Below are positions 1 to 7,134 of a stretch of 27,703 nt of DNA, in pieces. How positions within the stretch are numbered: the first letter of the stretch is position 1; each line of letters starts with the position of its first letter. The position numbers and the translations under genes were made by a program. The notes beneath the pieces were generated by a model, which did no database searches, was not told the DNA's origin, and was given only the letters and a program-made list of their open reading frames with translations. The DNA lies in NCBI GenBank assembly GCA_035576005.1, contig DATLXH010000031.1, positions 1 to 27,703 of the forward strand, given 5' to 3'. Source of the DNA: DATLXH01 sp035576005 (lineage in GTDB: Bacteria; Acidobacteriota; Thermoanaerobaculia; Gp7-AA8).

Positions 1-29
1 CCCCTCTCCCTGCTTCGCTTCGCTCGCTT

Positions 30-69
30 CCCTCTCCCCGCCGGGGAGAGGGATACGCCGCTTCGCGGC
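30..69. repeat. Palindromic GC-rich repeat (copy 1)
   Basis: Two adjacent perfect hairpins are visible. The first pairs CCCTCTCCCC (30-39) with GGGGAGAGGG (43-52); the second pairs GCCGC (57-61) with GCGGC (65-69). The same unit, or its first hairpin, recurs near 18579-18612, 23919-23939 and 24041-24063, so it is a dispersed intergenic repeat. Its position just beyond the 3' end of the minus-strand tonB gene would suit a transcription-end structure. No U-tract is present. Confidence 0.6.
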
Positions 70-158
70 TCAGACGGACGCAGATGAAATCGTTCTTTGG
101 GGAGAGTCGATTGCGTACGAGCATCAATAGCAGTCCGTTCATTTGAGGGGATTCATGT

Positions 159-890
159 TCAGTGAAACGAAAGATGGACGCCCAGGAACTTGTCTGAGTA
201 GCCAAACGGCAGTGGTGGCAGCGGAGACGACTCGATCACGGCACGACGTGCGGCGAGGTCGAACACCTCATCTCCGCTCGACTTTTCTAACTTGATATCT
301 GTGATTGTTCCGTTGCGGTTGATCGAGAAATACACAGTCGCGAGCAGATCACTTTTTCCCTGAGGCCGGAACCATCGTGTGCCAACCAGAGCAACCATTC
401 TCTCGATATACGGTGTGAAGGGGAAACTGGTATCGAGGCCCGTCACTCCCGCCGCACCGACTGCCGGCATCGCCACGGCCGTCCCGAGGGAAACAGCAGA
501 AGTTGTTTCGGGGGTGACAGTCGCATTCGGCGTGGCCACGGGCGTCACCGGAGTTTTGTCCGATTTTCCGAAGAGCCCTTTGGACGTGGGCGCGAGGGGA
601 GTGGGCTTAACCGGCGCCGGCTTTACTACTTCCGCTGGCGTCGGAGCAACCGCGGGTCGCGGCAACTCGGTTTTTCGCGGGGCGGCTGAAGCTGTCGGGC
701 GAATGGCAGGCGGCGCGAGGCGGATCGAGACGTAACGTTTCTGCCCCGCGCTCTCATGTCTGAGCGACGCGACGATGAGAGCGGCGGCGATGAGATGAAG
801 CGTCGCCGAGACGAGGGCGCCGATCGGGTCAGACTTCGAGAGCGACTGCCGCTCGGCGACGATGTCGTTAACGCGGTCGTTCATTGGCAT
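159..890 (-). CDS. tonB: TonB-family energy transducer
   Basis: 243 aa. It would span the inner membrane and periplasm and pass proton-motive-force energy from a TolQ/ExbB-TolR/ExbD motor to an outer-membrane partner. Visible: a single N-terminal membrane segment around residues 23-43; a long Pro/Ala/Thr-rich periplasmic spacer (about 58-150) with many KP/PA repeats; and a C-terminal TonB/TolA-like domain (about 155-243) ending in the typical 'AxxAVxxSSPLPPLP' pattern. It is the last gene of a minus-strand cluster. Its start codon overlaps the 3' end of exbD by 23 nt, so translation is probably coupled. Two Met codons lie near the start (M1, M3); either could be used. Because the middle is low-complexity and the C-terminal domains of TonB and TolA are similar, TolA is the main alternative name. 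The family call is firm; the exact paralogue is not. Confidence 0.85.
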   Translation of the reverse strand: MPMNDRVNDIVAERQSLSKSDPIGALVSATLHLIAAALIVASLRHESAGQKRYVSIRLAPPAIRPTASAAPRKTELPRPAVAPTPAEVVKPAPVKPTPLAPTSKGLFGKSDKTPVTPVATPNATVTPETTSAVSLGTAVAMPAVGAAGVTGLDTSFPFTPYIERMVALVGTRWFRPQGKSDLLATVYFSINRNGTITDIKLEKSSGDEVFDLAARRAVIESSPLPPLPFGYSDKFLGVHLSFH

Positions 891-1302
891 CCCGCGGGAT
901 CGTCACCATTCCGAGCTGCTCCACCCCTGCGCGATTCATGATGTCGAGAACTTCTACGACTTTGCCGTAAGGGACGGAGCGATCAGCTTCGAGCAGAGCT
1001 CGCTTGATGTTCCGGCCTCGAAGGGCTGACCCGAGGGTCACGTCCAGGTTCTGTGAGCCGACGGATTTCTTGTCGATGTAGACAGCGCCCTGGCTGGTGA
1101 TCGCGATGGTCGAAGGTTCTGTTGCCGCCTGCTCGAAGTTCTTCCCCTCGGCCCCTGGAAGCTCGACCGTGAGGCCCTGCGTCAGCATCGGCGCGGTGAT
1201 CATGAAGATGATGAGCAGAACGAGCATGACGTCGACGAGCGGAGTGACATTGATCTCCGAGAGATCACCGAGGTCGTCGCTTGTGTCGAGCTGGAAAGAC
1301 AT
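868..1302 (-). CDS. exbD: ExbD/TolR biopolymer transport protein
   Basis: 144 aa, the usual family length. ExbD/TolR is the plug/stator partner of the ExbB/TolQ proton channel. Visible: a short cytoplasmic N-terminus with the conserved 'EINVTPLVDVMLVLLIIFM' stretch. Asp24 lies at the start of the single membrane helix (about 22-40); this is the family's essential proton-carrying acid. A periplasmic domain follows, ending near 'NRAGVEQLGMVTIP', also typical. It starts 6 nt after the stop of the tolQ-like gene and overlaps the tonB start, so the three genes form one transcript. ExbD versus TolR cannot be separated from sequence alone; tolB and pal are not in view. Confidence 0.9.
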   Translation of the reverse strand: MSFQLDTSDDLGDLSEINVTPLVDVMLVLLIIFMITAPMLTQGLTVELPGAEGKNFEQAATEPSTIAITSQGAVYIDKKSVGSQNLDVTLGSALRGRNIKRALLEADRSVPYGKVVEVLDIMNRAGVEQLGMVTIPRDANERPR

Positions 1303-1308
1303 TTCGGC

Positions 1309-1977
1309 TTAGGTGAAGTTGCGCTCCGTCAGATTGAGGAACTCCAGAATGAAATCCTCCATTTCCTGACGGATGCGACGAAGGCGCTGGAGGTAGTAGT
1401 TGTAGCCGATGAGTGCAGGGATCGCGGCGAGAAGGCCTGCTGCGGTATTGATCAGCGCCTCGCTGATTCCAGGGGCGACCGCAACGATCGAGGCGGTTCC
1501 GGTCGTGCCGATGGCCCCGAACGCTCCCATGATTCCCCAGACCGTTCCGAAGAGTCCGATGAACGGAGTTGCCGACGCGGTAGTCGCCAGGAAGGGGAGG
1601 CTTCGAGTAAGGCGAGCTGATTCCACGCGGAACGCTCTCTGAAGCGCGCGCTCGACAGCGTCGAGCGACTTGATCCGCGTTCCTTTTTCTCCGCCGGCGG
1701 CCAGGTGAGTCATCTGGGCGTCGATCTCGGCATAGCCCGCCTTGAATAATCCTACGAGCGGTGAGGCTGCAAGGGGTGCGGCGGCCGCCTGGACCTCAGC
1801 GAGCCTGCGGCTCTTCCTGAACAGCGAAATGAAGGATCGCGATGCGCTCTGACTTTTCTGGTATCGCAAAGCGACCGCAATCATGGTCGCCCAGGAAAGG
1901 AAGGAGAAGAGGAGAAGGACGGCGAGGACTCCCTTGCCCACCCACCCACTGTGCTGAAACGCCTCGGCCAGTTGCAC
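1309..1977 (-). CDS. tolQ: MotA/TolQ/ExbB proton channel family protein
   Basis: 222 aa. It is the proton-channel subunit that energises outer-membrane processes with ExbD/TolR and TonB/TolA. Visible: TM1 about 18-38; a large cytoplasmic loop; and TM2/TM3 about 128-156 and 171-196 with the family pattern 'ATPFIGLFGTVWGIMGAF' and 'SEALINTAAGLLAAIPA'. The start is GTG at 1977, giving the expected N-terminus 'MQLAEAFQHSGWVGKG'; an AAGGT stretch lies about 9 nt upstream. It is first in the tolQ-exbD-tonB cluster. The gene begins only about 180 bp from the left boundary of the defence island, so its upstream region may have been altered by the island's insertion. TolQ and ExbB are close relatives; the symbol is a best guess. 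Confidence 0.88.
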   Translation of the reverse strand: MQLAEAFQHSGWVGKGVLAVLLLFSFLSWATMIAVALRYQKSQSASRSFISLFRKSRRLAEVQAAAAPLAASPLVGLFKAGYAEIDAQMTHLAAGGEKGTRIKSLDAVERALQRAFRVESARLTRSLPFLATTASATPFIGLFGTVWGIMGAFGAIGTTGTASIVAVAPGISEALINTAAGLLAAIPALIGYNYYLQRLRRIRQEMEDFILEFLNLTERNFT

Positions 1978-2112
1978 GCGTGATTACCTTAGCACGAGGT
2001 CCAGGCTCCGGGGTTGCCGAAGGTCCAGGACTTCGGCGCTTTCGACGTAGCGAATCGCCGGGATGGTCGCACGAACCGGCTATTGAGGCCTTGACCTTCG
2101 CGCGATCTGGAA

Positions 2113-2132
2113 GACAGACAAAGGTGTCTGTC
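2113..2132. repeat. 8-bp perfect hairpin (REP-like)
   Basis: GACAGACA (2113-2120) pairs exactly with TGTCTGTC (2125-2132) around an AAGG loop. It lies between the tolQ start and the left attachment repeat. No T-tract follows on either strand, so it is not a convincing intrinsic terminator. It may be a dispersed palindromic element. Confidence 0.5.
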
Positions 2133-2158
2133 CCACCCCTTCCATTCGTTGAATTTGG

Positions 2159-2177
2159 AGATTGGTGGTCCCGGAGG
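2159..2177. repeat. Left attachment-site copy of tRNA-Arg 3' end (attR-like)
   Basis: agattggtggtcccggagg is identical over 19 bp to 15705-15723. The right copy is the 3' end of the tRNA-Arg(CCU) gene: encoded CCA, discriminator base, the 3' half of the acceptor stem and four T-arm bases, plus four bases beyond CCA. Here the rest of the tRNA is absent. An orphan tRNA 3' end at a distance from an intact tRNA is the classic footprint of integration by a tyrosine integrase. Confidence 0.85.
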
Positions 2178-2653
2178 CCACCTTATTAAAGACCTATGTT
2201 GCTTGAATGGAGCGAGTTAGCCTTTTCGAGTCTCAGAGTTACCCTGAGAGCTACCCTTGGGGTCAGGTTCACTCTGGTGACGAACATTTATGACAAGTCA
2301 CGGCCCGAGTGTAAACAGGGGGTCACCTCCGGGCGGCGAGCCCACAACGCGATGCGCTCCTCCATCCACGCTGTGCGGACTTTCGGGTAACGGAGTGTGC
2401 TCTCACCAAGTGCTCGCACCAACAGTCCCGCATCCAGTGATAACCGTCCTTCTCATCACGCTCGCGTATCTGTTTCTGGTATTCGTCTTTCGTTGTCATA
2501 GTGTCATTCTGCCCCGGTAACACGACCCTTCCAACAAGAAAGCCGCCCGTTAACAGAGGACTCCGGCCCGCCAGTTGCCAGGTCGCGAGCGCTGTACAAT
2601 GTCGCGTGCGGGCCGGAGCCGCTGAGCTGGGGTCCGTTGGGCGTCGAGGGTCG
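2178..2653. other. Island left-end region without a convincing intact gene
   Basis: This 476-bp stretch has no gene I can support. On the minus strand a 59-codon ORF (2499 down to 2323, starting MTTKDEYQKQIRERDEKDGY) and an adjacent frame reading 'LGESTLRYPKVRTAWMEER' and ending at 2288 look like two halves of one decayed small protein joined by a frameshift, but I do not recognise it. The right part holds the long hairpin and heptamer described separately at 2548-2642. Confidence 0.4.
2548..2642. repeat. attC-like structured site (degenerate, tentative)
   Basis: An 11-bp perfect inverted repeat, CTCCGGCCCGC (2561-2571) with GCGGGCCGGAG (2608-2618), encloses a smaller stem (CGCGA 2584-2588 with TCGCG 2602-2606). 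GGAC (2558-2561) and GTCC (2632-2635) can pair further out. The site ends in GTTGGGC (2636-2642), which fits the integron R' core GTTRRRY, 11 bases before a gene start. The left core is poor (CGTTAAC instead of RYYYAAC) and there is a 13-nt asymmetric bulge. The hairpin is certain; the attC interpretation is inference. Confidence 0.35.
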
Positions 2654-3340
2654 ATGAACACTACCGAACAGCGAGGATCGCGCCGGTGGCTCAAAGTTGC
2701 CGCTACCGTCGTGTTCGTAACGGTCGCGATTGAAATCGCGGCGGGGTTCGCGATCTATCACTCCTTCGATCAATGGTCGGAACGGGGGACCTTTGGCGAC
2801 ATGTTCGGCCCGGTCACCTCTCTATTCTCAGCGTTAGCGCTCGCGGCCGTCGCTGTGTCGGTCGTTTTACAAAGCGAAGAACTTGCACTGCAACGTCAAG
2901 AGATTTCAGAGAACAGGCGAGAGCTGCAACGGACCGCCGACGCGCAAGTGGAAACCGTAAATCTCTTCCGCGAACAGCTCAAAGCCACGCAGCAAGCATT
3001 GGAGGAAGAGCGAACGCGGAGGCGCCTTGCCTCAGTACCCGTCTTCAGGTTCCTAGGCGCGTCGGCCGCCGGCGGCTCGATGGATCTGCGCTTAGCGAAC
3101 GATGGTGCGCAGATCCGCGATCTGAATATCCTGACGCGCGGCCCCTACGGTATCGCTGTCCCTAAACCCACAGATGTTCTTATGACTGGGTACGAGTTCA
3201 AGGTACCGATCGGGTTTTCGGGTTCTCCACCTGAGCAAGTCACGTTCGAGCTTTCCTTCACCGATTCGAACGCTGAGCGCCGTCGTGTTGTGGTCGAAGT
3301 GGACACTCAGCGCGGATCGGCGCGGACGCACGAGATATGA
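2654..3340 (+). CDS. Two-TM coiled-coil membrane protein, putAbiC-like
   Basis: 228 aa from ATG 2654. A longer reading from 2501 would add a 51-residue, non-protein-like N-terminus and run through the hairpin region, and GAGGG lies 4 nt before ATG 2654. Visible: TM1 about 14-35; TM2 about 51-73 ('MFGPVTSLFSALALAAVAV'); then the run 'LQSEELALQRQEISENRREL' opening a coiled coil to about residue 125; then a soluble, probably beta-rich C-terminal domain (about 128-228). The TM2-coiled-coil signature is what I associate with putative phage abortive infection proteins (putAbiC) and similar small inner-membrane proteins of defence islands. That is a resemblance, not a proven function. It precedes the OLD nuclease on the same strand by about 390 bp. 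A GTTGGGC heptamer lies upstream and GCCCAAC lies 7 nt after the stop. Confidence 0.7.
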   Translation: MNTTEQRGSRRWLKVAATVVFVTVAIEIAAGFAIYHSFDQWSERGTFGDMFGPVTSLFSALALAAVAVSVVLQSEELALQRQEISENRRELQRTADAQVETVNLFREQLKATQQALEEERTRRRLASVPVFRFLGASAAGGSMDLRLANDGAQIRDLNILTRGPYGIAVPKPTDVLMTGYEFKVPIGFSGSPPEQVTFELSFTDSNAERRRVVVEVDTQRGSARTHEI

Positions 3341-3347
3341 CTCGATC

Positions 3348-3354
3348 GCCCAAC
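3348..3354 (+). other. RYYYAAC-type heptamer after stop codon (tentative attC core)
   Basis: GCCCAAC begins 7 nt after the TGA of the putAbiC-like gene and is the exact reverse complement of the GTTGGGC that precedes that gene (2636-2642). In integron cassettes an RYYYAAC core follows the stop codon. No matching GTTRRRY end is visible downstream, so if real the site is truncated. Confidence 0.3.
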
Positions 3355-3383
3355 TCAACGCTGCAGCCGACGCTCAGGCTTAG

Positions 3384-3611
3384 ACAGCTACTCCTGGACT
3401 GCTCTCCACGAAACCTTACCTCAGGTTCATTCCGTTGTTCGTGTTTTCCCGTCCTACGTTCGACCGCCTTGAAATCTTTGCGGTCGTGCGGTACGAAAGG
3501 ATTCCGAAAAGCGGCCCTACTAGCGCGTTGTTTTTTGAGTTTGCGAAGAACGCAGACGGATCGTGGACGCAGAAGGGGGGTGAGATCTCTATCCGCCATC
3601 TCTGGCAATAG
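3384..3611 (+). pseudogene. Fragment of unrecognised small gene
   Basis: Between the putAbiC-like gene and the OLD gene one frame stays open for 76 codons, from after TAG 3381-3383 to TAG 3609-3611. It reads as a plausible globular protein, for example 'FDRLEIFAVVRYERIPKSG' and 'ALFFEFAKNADGSWTQKGGE'. There is no ATG; the only reasonable starts are TTG 3435 or none, so it is best seen as a 5'-truncated gene. I do not recognise a family. An ACCTAAC heptamer (3638-3644) follows its stop by 26 nt. The overlapping 151-codon ORF in another frame (3337-3792) is Arg/Ser/Leu-rich, overlaps the OLD start and looks like noise. Confidence 0.35.
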
Positions 3612-3637
3612 AATTACGACTCTTCGTGCAGTGCGGC

Positions 3638-3684
3638 ACCTAACCCGTCGCTTCAGCGGACTCCGGTACGCCGGTCTGCTACGA
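3638..3684 (+). repeat. Hairpin with ACCTAAC core (tentative partial attC)
   Basis: ACCTAAC (3638-3644) fits RYYYAAC. It is followed by a bulged hairpin in which AGCGGAC pairs with GTCTGCT (one G-T wobble) and CGG pairs with CCG around a TACG-type loop, with a 2-nt bulge. The partner core (GTTRRRY) is missing before the OLD start; the nearest is GTGGGGC at 3700-3706. The structure is visible; its origin is inference. Confidence 0.3.
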
Positions 3685-3692
3685 TCATCGAC

Positions 3693-3709
3693 CGAGCCTG
3701 TGGGGCTCG
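3693..3709 (+). promoter_or_regulatory. Small hairpin just upstream of the OLD gene ribosome site
   Basis: CGAGCC (3693-3698) pairs perfectly with GGCTCG (3704-3709) around a 5-nt loop. It lies 5 nt upstream of the purine-rich ribosome-binding stretch GGGGAGAGGA (3715-3724) of the OLD gene. It could affect translation start; no evidence beyond position. Confidence 0.3.
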
Positions 3710-3730
3710 AAGCTGGGGAGAGGACGCCTG

Positions 3731-5434
3731 ATGCGTTATCGACGCTTTACCATCCGAAACTACCGCGCGATCACGGGTCCGCTGATCGTTGACGTCGGCA
3801 AAGATCACCTCTTGCCGGTCATCGGTGTGAACGAATCGGGCAAGACCACGATACTCCACGCGATTTTCGCCTTTGACTGGCTGAACGACAACCTGAACGA
3901 TGACGGTCGTCATCTTCGCGACACCGCCAATCTGTATACGACTTCCTCGCCGCCACCACGCGTCACGGCAGAGCTCGAGCTGACTGAGAATGATATTCTC
4001 GACGCACTCAGCGAAGCCGTAGGGGACGGCGGCGCGGCCGACGTGGCGGCAAAGTACAGGCGAAAGCGAAAGCACTTTCCATCCGCTCTGACCATCACAC
4101 GGGACGTGACGGCGCGGCGGTACGAACTGGACGAGGCACTGTTTCCAGATGCCGGCTTCAACCACCACTTGGCTCGAGCGATGGTAGCCCTTTCGCCCTA
4201 TATTCTCTTCTTCGACGACTTTCGGGATTCCATCGACGAGAAGATCGAGATCGTGGGTGACGGCAGCTCGCCGCCGAGTGGATGGCTCGCCATCATAGAG
4301 CAGTTGTTTCGACGTACCGACAAACAACTCTCAGTGTTTTCTTTGGCGAAGCTCGAAGAGCGCCGGCGCAAAAGCGTCCTCGCCAAGGTCAAGAAGCGTT
4401 TGAATGAAACGTTAACCAAGGAATGGCAGAACTTTCGGCTCGATGATTCCGATGCGCTCGAAATCTCACTCGACTACTCACGGGACGACTCGACACCGAC
4501 GCAGCCGCGGCATTTTCTAAAGCTGGAGATCATCGAGACGGACGCCAACGGCGATGAGCATTACTTCTTCGTACGTGACCGAAGCAAAGGCTTCTTTTGG
4601 TTTTTCAATTTCGTAATGAAGCTCGAGTTCAACCCGAAGGTTATCGCCGACGACGACCACAATACGATCTATCTGTTGGATGAACCTGGTTCCTACTTGC
4701 ACGCGTTGGCGCAAACGAAACTGTGTGCAAAGCTGCGCCAGTTGTCGGGTGAAAATAGGGTGATCTACTGCACCCACTCGCACTATCTCCTCGACCCGGA
4801 GCACATTCCACTAGCGAGCATCAAGGTCGCTGACAAAGATGCAAACGGCTCGGTGACTTTGATTCCCATCTATGAGCACAAGGGCAACATTTCCGAGCGT
4901 CGATCCGCATTTCAACCCGTATGGGACGCTCTTCATATCAAGCCGTTCTTGCTCGACCTTAGCGCGCAGCGAATAATTTTGGTGGAGGGGATTTACGATT
5001 TCTACGCCCTCGAGATGTTCAAGCAGGGACGTGCCGTAAGCGCCATGCCATCTGTGGGCGCGTCATCAATACAATACTTCGTATCACTGCTTATCGCCTG
5101 GCGAGTGCAGTTTTGCGTGCTGTGGGATAACGACGATGCCGGCCGCGCGAGCAAGGCCAGCGCAGTAGGGACGTTCGGCTCCGAGATTGCCGACGACAGG
5201 TTCTATCTGTTGCCGCTTCTTGGTGCGCGAAGGAAACGACGCCTCGAAGATCTTTTCGAGGATGGCGACATCCTGATGTTCAAGGCGAAGATGTCTTTGC
5301 CAGCAAATGCTTCCTTCGAGAAGGTCATTGCGAGTCTTTACTACTGGCCGATGAGGACCGAGATCCTAAACGCGGTCAGTCGGAACACGCGGAACAACTT
5401 CGAGGAGGTCTTTAACCTCTTCAAGATAGACTGA
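3731..5434 (+). CDS. OLD-family ATP-dependent endonuclease (AAA/ABC ATPase + TOPRIM)
   Basis: 567 aa. OLD-family proteins couple an ABC-type ATPase to a TOPRIM metal-dependent nuclease; relatives include P2 Old, GajA of Gabija and retron- or PARIS-associated ATPases. Visible: N-terminal 'RYRRFTIRNYRAI'; Walker A GVNESGKTT (32-40); signature-like 'DRSKGFFWFFNFV' (283-295); Walker B IYLLDEP (313-319) followed by GSYLH; switch His in 'VIYCTHSHYLL' (344-354). The TOPRIM domain has Glu419 in 'ILVEGIYD' and the acidic 'LWDNDDAGR' (464-472), so both active centres look intact. The start is ATG 3731, preceded by GGGGAGAGGA. There is no UvrD-like GajB, RT or second effector directly downstream; hsdM follows after 146 bp. 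It is therefore probably a stand-alone (class 1-like) OLD protein. A role in phage defence is inferred from family and location. Confidence 0.88.
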   Translation: MRYRRFTIRNYRAITGPLIVDVGKDHLLPVIGVNESGKTTILHAIFAFDWLNDNLNDDGRHLRDTANLYTTSSPPPRVTAELELTENDILDALSEAVGDGGAADVAAKYRRKRKHFPSALTITRDVTARRYELDEALFPDAGFNHHLARAMVALSPYILFFDDFRDSIDEKIEIVGDGSSPPSGWLAIIEQLFRRTDKQLSVFSLAKLEERRRKSVLAKVKKRLNETLTKEWQNFRLDDSDALEISLDYSRDDSTPTQPRHFLKLEIIETDANGDEHYFFVRDRSKGFFWFFNFVMKLEFNPKVIADDDHNTIYLLDEPGSYLHALAQTKLCAKLRQLSGENRVIYCTHSHYLLDPEHIPLASIKVADKDANGSVTLIPIYEHKGNISERRSAFQPVWDALHIKPFLLDLSAQRIILVEGIYDFYALEMFKQGRAVSAMPSVGASSIQYFVSLLIAWRVQFCVLWDNDDAGRASKASAVGTFGSEIADDRFYLLPLLGARRKRRLEDLFEDGDILMFKAKMSLPANASFEKVIASLYYWPMRTEILNAVSRNTRNNFEEVFNLFKID

Positions 5435-5442
5435 GGTCAGCC

Positions 5443-5449
5443 GCCCAAC
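5443..5449 (+). other. GCCCAAC heptamer after the OLD gene (tentative attC core)
   Basis: GCCCAAC begins 9 nt after the OLD stop codon, the same heptamer and nearly the same spacing as after the putAbiC-like gene (3348). A 5-bp hairpin CCGAG/CTCGG (5459-5473) follows. No GTTRRRY end is seen before hsdM. Confidence 0.25.
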
Positions 5450-5580
5450 GTCGCCACTCCGAGCGTTCCTCGGGGACGCATCGCACCTGACCAGCACTCT
5501 CGCAAGGGACGGTGCAACCCCTGTGAATCTCTGAAAATACCCAGCCGAGCGGCCAACCGAGCAGAGGTGGAAACAGCAAG

Positions 5581-7134
5581 ATGGCGACGAAAACCAGATC
5601 AAAGAAACCCGACACCGGCGCGAATCTTGGCTTCGAGGCCAAGCTCTGGGCAACGGCCGACGCGCTCCGGAACAACATGGATGCGGCCGAGTACAAGCAT
5701 GTCGTCCTCGGGCTGATCTTCCTCAAGTACATCTCCGATGCCTTCGAGGCGAAGCACACGGAGCTCGATGCGCAGAAGGCGCAGGGGGCTGATCCGGAGG
5801 ATCCGGACGAGTACCGCGCGGTGAGCATCTTCTGGGTTCCGCCGGAGGCGCGCTGGCAGTACCTGAAGTCGATGGCGCCACAGCCGACCATCGGTCAACT
5901 CGTCGACGACGCCATGGCTGCCATCGAGCGCGACAACCCGTCGCTCAAGGGTGTTCTGCCGAAAGACTTCGGACGTCCCGGCCTCGACAAGCAGCGTCTC
6001 GGGCAGATCATCAACCTGGTGAGCGACATCGCCCTCGGCAGCGCTGCCGACCGCGCGAAGGACACCCTCGGGCGCGTGTACGAGTACTTCCTGGCGCGCT
6101 TCGCCAGCGCCGAGGGAAAGAGCGGAGGGCAGTTCTACACGCCTTCGCATGTGGTGCGTGTGCTGGTGGAGATGCTCGCGCCGTACAAGGGGCGGGTGTA
6201 CGACCCCTGCTGCGGCTCGGGCGGGATGTTCGTGCAGAGCGAGAAGTTCATCGAGGCGCATCAGGGGAAGATCGGCGACATCTCCATCTACGGGCAGGAG
6301 TCGAACTACACCACCTGGAGACTGGCCAAAATGAACCTCGCCATCCGCGGGATCGACGCGCAGATCGGACATGGCGACACCTTCCACAACGATCAGCACC
6401 CCGACCTCAAGGCTGACTATGTACTGGCCAATCCGCCATTCAACGACAGCGACTGGCGCGGCGAGCTTCTGAAGAACGACCAGCGCTGGGTCTACGGTGT
6501 TCCGCCCGCGGGGAACGCGAACTACGCATGGGTGCAACATTTCATCCACCACCTCGCGCCGAACGGCCTCGCCGGCTTCGTGCTGGCCAATGGCTCGATG
6601 TCGTCGAATCAGTCGGGGGAAGGGGAGATCCGCAAGAACCTGATCGAGGCCGATCTGGTCGACTGCATGGTGGCGCTGCCGGGCCAGCTCTTCTACTCCA
6701 CACAGATCCCGGTCTGCCTCTGGTTCCTGGCGCGGAGCAAGAAGAACGGGCGTTTTCGCGACCGGCGCGGCGAGACGCTGTTCATCGACGCACGCAAGCT
6801 CGGCACCCTGGCCGACCGCATTCATCGCGAGTTGACTGATGACGACATCGCGAAGATCGCCGGCACTTACCACGCCTGGCGAGGCGACGAGGGAACGGGC
6901 GAGTACACGGACGTCGCCGGGTTCTGCAAGAGCGCCACTCTGGAGGAGATGCGCAAGCACGGTCACGTGCTGACGCCCGGTCGCTACGTCGGGGCCGAAG
7001 CCATCGAGGATGACGGCGAGCCGTTCGAGGAGAAGATGAAACGCCTGACGTCGACGTTGCGGGAGCAGCAGGCGGAGGCCGCGAAACTGGACGCCGCGAT
7101 CGCGACGAATCTGAAGGGGTTGGGATTTGAGTGA
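5581..7134 (+). CDS. hsdM: Type I restriction-modification DNA methyltransferase subunit HsdM
   Basis: 517 aa. HsdM is the N6-adenine methyltransferase subunit of a type I R-M enzyme (M2S for modification, R2M2S for restriction). Visible: the helical HsdM N-domain (about 15-150, with 'EYKHVVLGLIFLKYISDAFE'); 'GQFYTPSHVVRVLVEML' leading into the SAM fold; motif I DPCCGSGGM (208-216); catalytic motif IV NPPF (284-287); and a C-terminal coiled-coil tail ending 'AKLDAAIATNLKGLGFE' that contacts HsdS. GC-rich codon use matches hsdR better than the neighbouring OLD gene. The stop overlaps the start of the following DUF4258 gene by 8 nt. A diverged second copy of the tail-coding sequence sits 713 bp downstream, just before hsdS, showing that hsdM and hsdS were once adjacent. 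All catalytic motifs are intact. Confidence 0.96.
   Translation: MATKTRSKKPDTGANLGFEAKLWATADALRNNMDAAEYKHVVLGLIFLKYISDAFEAKHTELDAQKAQGADPEDPDEYRAVSIFWVPPEARWQYLKSMAPQPTIGQLVDDAMAAIERDNPSLKGVLPKDFGRPGLDKQRLGQIINLVSDIALGSAADRAKDTLGRVYEYFLARFASAEGKSGGQFYTPSHVVRVLVEMLAPYKGRVYDPCCGSGGMFVQSEKFIEAHQGKIGDISIYGQESNYTTWRLAKMNLAIRGIDAQIGHGDTFHNDQHPDLKADYVLANPPFNDSDWRGELLKNDQRWVYGVPPAGNANYAWVQHFIHHLAPNGLAGFVLANGSMSSNQSGEGEIRKNLIEADLVDCMVALPGQLFYSTQIPVCLWFLARSKKNGRFRDRRGETLFIDARKLGTLADRIHRELTDDDIAKIAGTYHAWRGDEGTGEYTDVAGFCKSATLEEMRKHGHVLTPGRYVGAEAIEDDGEPFEEKMKRLTSTLREQQAEAAKLDAAIATNLKGLGFE

Noticed and set aside
2288..2499. Small minus-strand protein in two frames (MTTKDEYQKQ... and ...TLRYPKVRTAWMEERIALW)
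   Set aside because: Looks as if one frameshift splits a small gene, but I recognise no family and each part is short; left as a remark in the region entry.
3337..3792. 151-codon plus-strand frame overlapping the OLD start
   Set aside because: Arg/Ser/Leu-rich, no start signal, overlaps the well-supported OLD start; another frame there looks more protein-like.
3731..5434. Gabija system (GajA)
   Set aside because: No UvrD/PcrA-like GajB follows; the next gene is hsdM.
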